Notes under the pieces: generated by a model | Databases searched by the model: none | What the model saw: only the letters and a program-made list of their open reading frames with translations | Told to the model about the DNA's origin: nothing | Made by a program: the position numbers and the translations under genes | Origin: Pelagophyceae sp. CCMP2097 | Lineage: Eukaryota > Sar > Pelagophyceae | Direction: 5' to 3' | Assembly: GCA_026770575.1 (NCBI GenBank) | Contig: MU657208.1 | Span: forward strand, 116,650-151,529 | DNA length: 34,880 bases | In this document: positions 31,201 through 34,880 of the stretch, one piece after another | Numbering within the stretch: the first letter of the stretch is position 1 | How the letters are laid out: each line of letters starts with the position of its first letter

Positions 31201-31933
31201 GGCAACGCACCTTGACCGGCAGAATGCGTTCCACTTGACCACTTCTTCGCGTTTCCAAACCCCCGCGAAGACGAGGCACGTCATCGCCCCGACGACGGCC
31301 TCTGTCAGCCTACTCGAGAAAATAAAAGGCCGAGCAAGGAATCCGAAGAACTCACTCTTGGACGACGGTCACGACCGCGTCCGGGTTCAGCTCCTGGAGC
31401 CGAGACCGGCAGACCTCGTCTCGAGGCCGGCCGCAGTCCTCGGCGCAGATGAAGAAATTCGCGCCGCTGTCCGCCAGCGATGCCTACCTCGCGGTGAGGC
31501 GGGCCCGAGAGGGTTTCTTCGCTTACGGGAGTCGGGTCGTACAGCGTCACCGAACCGAGACCTTGGAGGAGACAGTTCTTCACCACTTCCACGCCGCAGC
31601 CGCGCAGGCCCACGACGAGGACCTTGGCGGTGCCGAGAAATCTAGGCGGCCGGTGAAGCCGCGGCCTTTCCCGAAAAGGGCCCGCGGGTCCGTTTCAAGG
31701 CTCCGCGTCGGCGCGGCGGCCGCCGAAAACTTGGTGGCTGCGCCGCTCCTTTGCGACGGCGTTTCCCTCTGGGCCCGGGCCGGTGAAGCCCTGTGACCGC
31801 CCTGAGCGACGCACTCCCGGGCCTTTGAAGCCCTGTGACCGCCCTAAGCGACGCACTTTGTCGTCTCGGCTCCGAGCGCCGCGTTCTGCCTCGAGAACTT
31901 GTTCGCCTGCCGCCGATCCGCCTCGGCCGACAT
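18450..31933 (-). CDS. UBA1: ubiquitin-activating enzyme E1 (UBA1 type), about 28 exons
   Basis: The enzyme adenylates ubiquitin with ATP, then holds it as a thioester for E2 enzymes; cytosol and nucleus. Exons (- strand, 5' to 3'): 31933-31857, 31641-31527, 31483-31356, 31309-31211, 30927-30806, 30364-30229, 30126-30008, 29699-29536, 29493-29361, 28798-28684, 28604-28542, 28127-28015, 27938-27753, 27705-27560, 24205-24055, 23869-23777, 23724-23581, 23528-about 23367, 22243-22190, 22052-22005, 21238-21106, 20762-20620, 20543-20488, 20317-20263, 20165-20076, 19266-18985, 18926-18516, 18470-18450. Coding length is near 1,190 codons (usual E1 about 1,050). Start [16 protein letters not shown]; end LAPVVITLAR, like the family's final VP-V-I-FR. 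Two doubts: the exon 4/5 junction does not keep frame with a GT donor, and the segment between exons 18 and 19 that should hold FW-G-KR-P was not found. Confidence 0.95.
19267..20075 (-). repeat. UBA1 intron 25 with two tandem repeat arrays
   Basis: 19757-19876 repeats GGGTCTTTGA(GAAAAGTCTTTGA) about nine times. 19984-20047 holds four copies of a 19-bp CTGCCACAAA-CGCCCTTTT unit. The exon 25 end plus donor (TTCAAAATCGTGAG) has a near copy within the intron at about 19960-19972 (TTCAAATCGTGAG). Confidence 0.75.
20318..20490 (-). repeat. UBA1 intron 23: 38-bp tandem units carrying the donor site
   Basis: On the + strand the unit starts CTCGTCTGCCCGGGGTCCCA and contains GGAGCGCAC, about four copies from 20346. 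On the - strand each unit begins GTGCGCTCC, identical to the authentic 5' splice site at 20487. So the donor has been copied with the repeat. Confidence 0.85.
21978..22022 (-). repeat. UBA1 exon 20 end plus donor duplicated (23 bp)
   Basis: GCACCATTTGGGCCACCAAG occurs at 21978 and 22001. On the - strand the exon end GTGGCCCAAATG and its GTGCG donor are therefore present twice in tandem at the start of intron 20. Confidence 0.8.
22894..23279 (-). repeat. UBA1 intron 18: 120-bp direct repeat and 13-bp array
   Basis: 22894-23013 and 23155-23279 are direct copies (both contain GGAGAAGCATGGAGCCTTTG). Between them about 23059-23140 holds five TTTCTCCGGGCCG units. The remainder of intron 18 (22244-22893, 23280-23366) is GC-rich; an E1 exon may be hidden there. 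Confidence 0.8.
23367..24205 (-). other. UBA1: UBA1 exons 15-18: catalytic cysteine region
   Basis: [18 protein letters not shown] and [15 protein letters not shown] precede the active-site block [19 protein letters not shown]. The catalytic Cys codon is 23823-23821, near residue 638, the position expected for UBA1. Exon 16 joins [15 protein letters not shown] through a GC donor (GAATG|GCGCGT). Exon 17 joins [15 protein letters not shown] through another (GTCGA|GCGAGA). Exon 18 ends near EHFLEM; its donor is tentative. Confidence 0.92.
23870..24054 (-). repeat. UBA1 intron 15: GTTTTTTGAAAC array
   Basis: Nearly the whole 185-nt intron is about a dozen variants of GTGTTTTTTGAAA(C/A). It is low-complexity, AT-rich and sharply limited by the splice sites of exons 15 and 16. 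Confidence 0.85.
24206..27559 (-). repeat. UBA1 intron 14, 3.35 kb of tandem repeats
   Basis: The boundaries are fixed by [13 protein letters not shown] (donor GTGCGC at 27559, acceptor GCTAG). The intron contains: 24784-24865, CTTCCACCCTCCCTTTCATC twice; 25080-25850, degenerate units around GGCGCCGTTTCGAATGGCCG and GGGGCCTTGTCGGAGCGCC; 26440-26720, further GCCGTCTCGAGGGGC units; 27076-27200, five exact-length 25-bp units (GGGTGCCCAGGAAACACTCG); 27309-27395, six 15-bp units (GTCAACGGGATTTCG); 27429-27500, about three 26-bp units (GGCCCTCTTCGTCCTCTGGC). Long open frames on either strand are products of this repetition. Confidence 0.9.
27560..28798 (-). other. UBA1: UBA1 exons 10-14: active adenylation domain
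   Basis: [15 protein letters not shown] joins [14 protein letters not shown] across a GC-AG intron. Then come [20 protein letters not shown], the nucleotide-binding [19 protein letters not shown], and [20 protein letters not shown], which carries the Asp, Asn, Arg and Gln of the ATP/Mg site; the usual SNLNRQ is SNLTRQ here. [17 protein letters not shown] closes the block. Introns here are 47-414 nt. Confidence 0.93.
29700..30007 (-). repeat. UBA1 intron 7: 45-bp tandem array
   Basis: About 29735-29960 has four to five units containing AAAGTTCAATGCCACAAGTC and TCAATTCGATCAAAA on the + strand. Array limits lie within the intron. Both the donor (GTACGT) and the first exon 8 bases (GTACGT) are the same hexamer. 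Confidence 0.85.
31642..31856 (-). repeat. UBA1 intron 1: 43-bp tandem duplication including the donor
   Basis: GAAGCCCTGTGACCGCCCT followed by (G/A)AGCGACGCAC occurs at 31784 and 31827. On the - strand GTGCGTCGCT, the 5' splice site, is in both copies. Confidence 0.8.
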
Positions 31934-32022
31934 GGCGGAGGTGCGCGCGCGCGGAAAAGGCCCGTCGACAAAGGTCGCCAGCGGACCAGACTCCGCCTCG
32001 CTTGAAAACTCGTTTTCTCTAG
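31934..32022 (-). promoter_or_regulatory. UBA1 5' flank, cut short by an insertion
   Basis: Only about 83 bp separate the UBA1 ATG from the target duplication of the element at 32023-33475. I see no TATA box. If the native promoter was longer, it has been split by the element. Confidence 0.4.
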
Positions 32023-33475
32023 TAGGCTGCCACAACCGATCCGTTGAACGGACAAAATGTGGTATGTGTTTACGTTTTTACTCTCCCCTTCTCTCTCTCC
32101 TTGCTTCTTGCGGGTCCCGGAACAGTCCACATTGGGCACGTCCGCGCTCCTTGCGCTGCCGACAGAATCGGCGAGGAGTTTGGCCACGCGCGGTTGGGGT
32201 CCTCCTTGATGGGCCTGCACAAGAGTTTTTGAAGCGCATGCCTCTATCGTATACATTGGGTCGGCAAAGTTTGTTGCTTGGCAGCGTGAGAACTTTGCAT
32301 TCCTGCCCGGGAAGTCCACAATTCTACGGCAGGGCGGTCGCCCACCATGTTTTGCGTCGATCCGCGCCGGAATTGTGGACTTCCCACGACGCGTTTGCAA
32401 ATGAGGCTCCATACAAAAGCAGTCGACGATTCTGGCTATAGCAGAGGCTGCAGAGCACTTAAAACAGTTTGATTACTCATTCACACATCCACGACCCGCG
32501 GAGCATGCCGCTGCCGCGTCGGCCTCGAAGAATTCGCCGAGGATTCGTCGGCGGGCACTTTTCTTTTCGCCGCCGTGACGCCGCTGACGCGCACGAGTGG
32601 CGCCGCCGCCGGCGACTCGGCGCCGCCGACCGAGATCGTCACGCGCCGCTTGGCCGGCTTGTCGTTCTGCTGCTTGTCGATCTGCACCTTGCGTCGGCGT
32701 CGAGTCGTCGACTGGCCGGTCGGCGGTAACGGCGGCAACGGCGCGCGTTCCGCCGCCGATGTCGCTTCAAGCGGTCGCGCCGGGGTCGGGCCGAGTAAAG
32801 GCGACGGCGGCGGCGGCGGCTCGGGCGACGACGCGACCGACGTCATCTCGCGGCGCCGCAGCATCAGAGTCGACCCTTCTCGTATCACGACGAGATTGTC
32901 CGTCAAGATGAGCTTCAAGAGGCCCGCGACTTGCGCCTTAGACTCGATCGAGCCGAGCGCCGTCAAAGCGGCCTCCGTCACAAAGGCGCCGGCGGCGTCG
33001 CAGTTGATCTTAAGGCGCTCGCCGTGCTTTGCGACAGCACCGTGGTGCGCGAGTTGAGTTTTCAGCGCAGCGACGGTCGCACCCTCCGGCGGCCAAGTCG
33101 TCCACTTAGCCGCTGCTACGAGCGCGACGGCCAAGGTCGTCGCAGTCGCTGCCTTGGCCGCTGCAGTCGCGGTCGCCGCGGCGTCGCCCGCGGACCGCTT
33201 TTCCGCGGCTCCCTTGGCCGCCACCTCGAGGCGTTTCTTGTGGGTGATCCCCTCGCGGCGCGCCGTGCGCGCCGCGGCCCGGAAGAAACCCTGCGTGAGC
33301 CATGGCGGCGCTCATCGGGCCTTATAGCAGGCCTTAGAGGACGCGCATCAGGCCTCAAAGGACTTGGAACAGACGCATTCAAAAAAGCCCCCTTTTTCGG
33401 GGGAGACCCGGGGCAACCTTTTCGTAAATACACACCACAAAAGGATCCGTTCAACGGATCGGTTGTGGCAGCCTA
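32023..33475. mobile_element. TIR element with 7-bp target duplication carrying an ORF
   Basis: The ends are TAGGCTGCCACAACCGATCC at 32023 and its inverse ending at 33475. Similarity extends, with gaps, to about 50 bp (GTTGAACGGA, then TGTGGT-TGT-TTTACG). TCTCTAG flanks both sides (32016-32022 and 33476-33482), a 7-bp target duplication. Total 1,453 bp. Inside are one ORF on the - strand and a 16-bp perfect hairpin (32309-32324 with 32370-32385, GGGAAGTCCACAATTC). Confidence 0.85.
32481..33291 (-). CDS. unrecognised ORF inside the TIR element (5' end unresolved)
   Basis: The open frame runs on the - strand to a stop at 32481, roughly 270 residues. An Ala-rich N-terminal part (ITHKKRLEVAAKGAAEKRSA, then Ala/Thr runs) is followed by a compact globular-looking segment (HHGAVAKHGERLKINCDAAG, AQVAGLLKLILTDNLVVIRE), a Pro-rich linker, a basic stretch (RRRRKVQIDKQQNDKPAKRR) and a basic tail. 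It has no transposase motif I can name and no DDE-like pattern that I trust. The frame has no ATG at its 5' end; GCCGCCATGG at about 33305 is in another frame, so a short intron probably lies near 33250-33310. It is either element-encoded or a captured host gene. Basic patches suggest nucleic-acid binding. Confidence 0.55.
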
Positions 33476-33482
33476 TCTCTAG

Positions 33483-34383
33483 GAATCTCCCACCCGCCTG
33501 CAAGTGCGAAGCCTGGACAAATAGACGCGCTTTTCGAGCGCAGCGAGCCGAAATCGCGGAATAAATTGTAGGCCGCTCGTGGAAAAAGCCTTACCGGACT
33601 CCGGTCAACGGATCGAACTCCGTTTTGGCTCTCAAACTCCAAACTAGGAGGCACCGCCCAGCCGCGCACCGACGTCCCCTGGGGTCAGGAGTGGCGCGAC
33701 GGACGCGCCACGGCGCCTATACCCCGGAACCGCGAGCCTCCTTTCCCCTGGAGGCGCGCGGGCTGTTTTCGGTGTGTCCGAAAATGGTCTCGCCTGAAGC
33801 GCTCTAACTTCGCGATGCGGTCAGCCTCATCCGATAAGAAGCCGGTTCCGCGGCCGGGACGTACCGCGCGTGCGCGCGCCGCCGCCAGACCTCGCCTGCC
33901 GGCTCGGGGAAGGCCGTCGGGCCGAGGCTCGGCAGGCCCACTTTTGCGCGTTCGTTTGGGCGAAACTTGGCTCGCTGCGCTCGATAATCGCGCCTCGAGA
34001 GGTTCATATCAAATCTTAAGTACTGCACGCATGTTCCAAAGTCAAATTACCAAAATTTAAAACGACATTCCGTTAAACTGTGGGCGCGAGTATCTCAGCG
34101 CGGACCCCACCCGCGGAGCTCAAGTTGACAAACCGCGAAAGCTCGCGTCGAGACGCGCTGACTCCATCAAACAGTTTGTCTCAATTCGTGAATCGTAATT
34201 TTGAGAAGCGCGTCTACTCCAAAAAGGCCGACTTCGCGGCAAACACAGGCCGAAAAAAGGAGCCAGATTTTCCGGCACCCTGGCGGTGCGCAGCGGATCA
34301 TTCGCGAAAGCTCCAGCGGACCTCCAAGCTTGCGCGTCTCCAGGAGGCGATGTACCGCGATTGATGGCGCCGCGCCTGTTGCG
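33483..34383. other. intergenic; nothing recognised
   Basis: Several short open frames on both strands have no domain or coding signature. Composition is mixed, GC-rich at 33640-33980 and AT-richer after 34010. Confidence 0.35.
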
Positions 34384-34725
34384 TTGCGGGTGAATGGGCC
34401 CACGTACACAATCACTTGCGAATGGTCTCGGGTTCGATTCCCGCAGGGGGCACTCGATTTTGGCGAGTGTTACCCTGGTACTACTCCCCAGCGGTCACGT
34501 GTCCAAGAGACGCAGTAAGCCCGCCCCGCGGCAACAGGTCCAAGACCTGCAGTAAGGCCGCCACCGGAGCCGGACCAAGGCCCGGTGCATTATCGTATTT
34601 TGCCTTTCTCCACGCAAAACCTCCCGTTCCTACGGTATGCGTAATGACCCGCTAGGGGCAAAAGGGGATTCACCGGATCATTATCCTTGTAGGTGATTGT
34701 GGGGCCCGGTATATATACCGCAACG
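34384..34725. mobile_element. composite element with tRNA-like core, locus 2
   Basis: The core (34384-34636) matches 16875-17145 closely, including GGTTCGATTCCCGCAGGGGG, the small hairpins and CCACCGGAGCCGGACCAAGG. It is followed by module A in inverted orientation (34638-34725, ending GGTATATATACCGCAACG). The left module A is missing, so this copy is truncated at its left end. Confidence 0.75.
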
Positions 34726-34880
34726 TGTTGGGAATCGTGCTGGGCGTGGTCCTTTGTGGCGCGTGCGAAAAACATCTGGACTGCGGCCGCTCTTGCGGAA
34801 AATATGGACGGGGGCGTGGTCGTCCAAGTAGGGCTCGGATTGTGCCTTCGGACGGTCGAATCTCTAGGTTCCGGCCTCGC
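34726..34880. other. right edge; nothing recognised
   Basis: This is 155 bp of GC-rich DNA with open frames but no recognisable protein. Confidence 0.3.

Larger units (their letters stand above)
29361..31933 (-). other. UBA1: UBA1 exons 1-9: inactive adenylation half and first catalytic half
   Basis: The segments in order are [36 protein letters not shown] with [118 protein letters not shown], and [16 protein letters not shown]. Each matches the order of known E1 enzymes. Exon 5 to 6 uses a GC donor (GTCGA|GCACAG), which gives exactly the expected spacing between GERP and SISRE. Confidence 0.92.

Overview
This window is eukaryotic nuclear DNA from a GC-rich single-celled organism, most likely a microalga of the stramenopile/pelagophyte kind. 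That assignment is inference. It rests on many short spliceosomal introns (about 42-80 nt), a strong AG|G acceptor, frequent GC donors next to GTGCG-type GT donors, a signal-plus-transit-like leader on one protein, and abundant small TIR elements. A dinoflagellate or haptophyte is not excluded.

Four genes can be supported. On the + strand, a short FLASH/CASP8AP2-like coiled-coil ORF (1711-2043) is followed after 9 nt, in the same spliced frame, by an 8-exon MMS19 gene (2053-5776; about 940 aa), the HEAT-repeat scaffold of cytosolic Fe-S protein targeting. On the - strand, a two-exon CS-domain (p23/NudC-like) protein of 320 aa lies at 11234-12260. The right half of the window is one - strand gene, ubiquitin-activating enzyme E1 (UBA1/UBA6 type), at 18450-31933. 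I resolved about 28 exons covering both adenylation halves, the catalytic cysteine and the ubiquitin-fold domain. Its introns total roughly 10 kb and are filled with tandem repeats, including one 3.35-kb intron. A fifth, unrecognised ORF (32481 to about 33290, - strand) sits inside a TIR/TSD-bounded element just upstream of UBA1.

The rest is mobile or repeat DNA. 1-300 holds a degenerate 70-73 bp tandem repeat. 531-683, 7449-7585 and 14463-14597 are a repeat family ending in TGTC-rich microsatellites. 6434-7437 holds two TIR elements. 10201-10664 holds two related foldback elements. 12279-14080 is a run of a 760-bp foldback and two TA-flanked MITEs abutting the start of the CS-domain gene. 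14836-15634 is a further TIR element. 16681-17236 and 34384-34725 are copies of a composite element with a tRNA-like, B-box-bearing core and long terminal modules. 32023-33475 is the ORF-carrying TIR element with a 7-bp target duplication.

The intact genes are housekeeping functions: Fe-S delivery, ubiquitin activation, and a chaperone-like protein possibly directed to a plastid. They are not an operon-like system. The most unusual biology is in the introns: tandem duplications, several of which copy the 5' splice site, have enlarged the UBA1 introns, and at least six of these introns use GC-AG boundaries.
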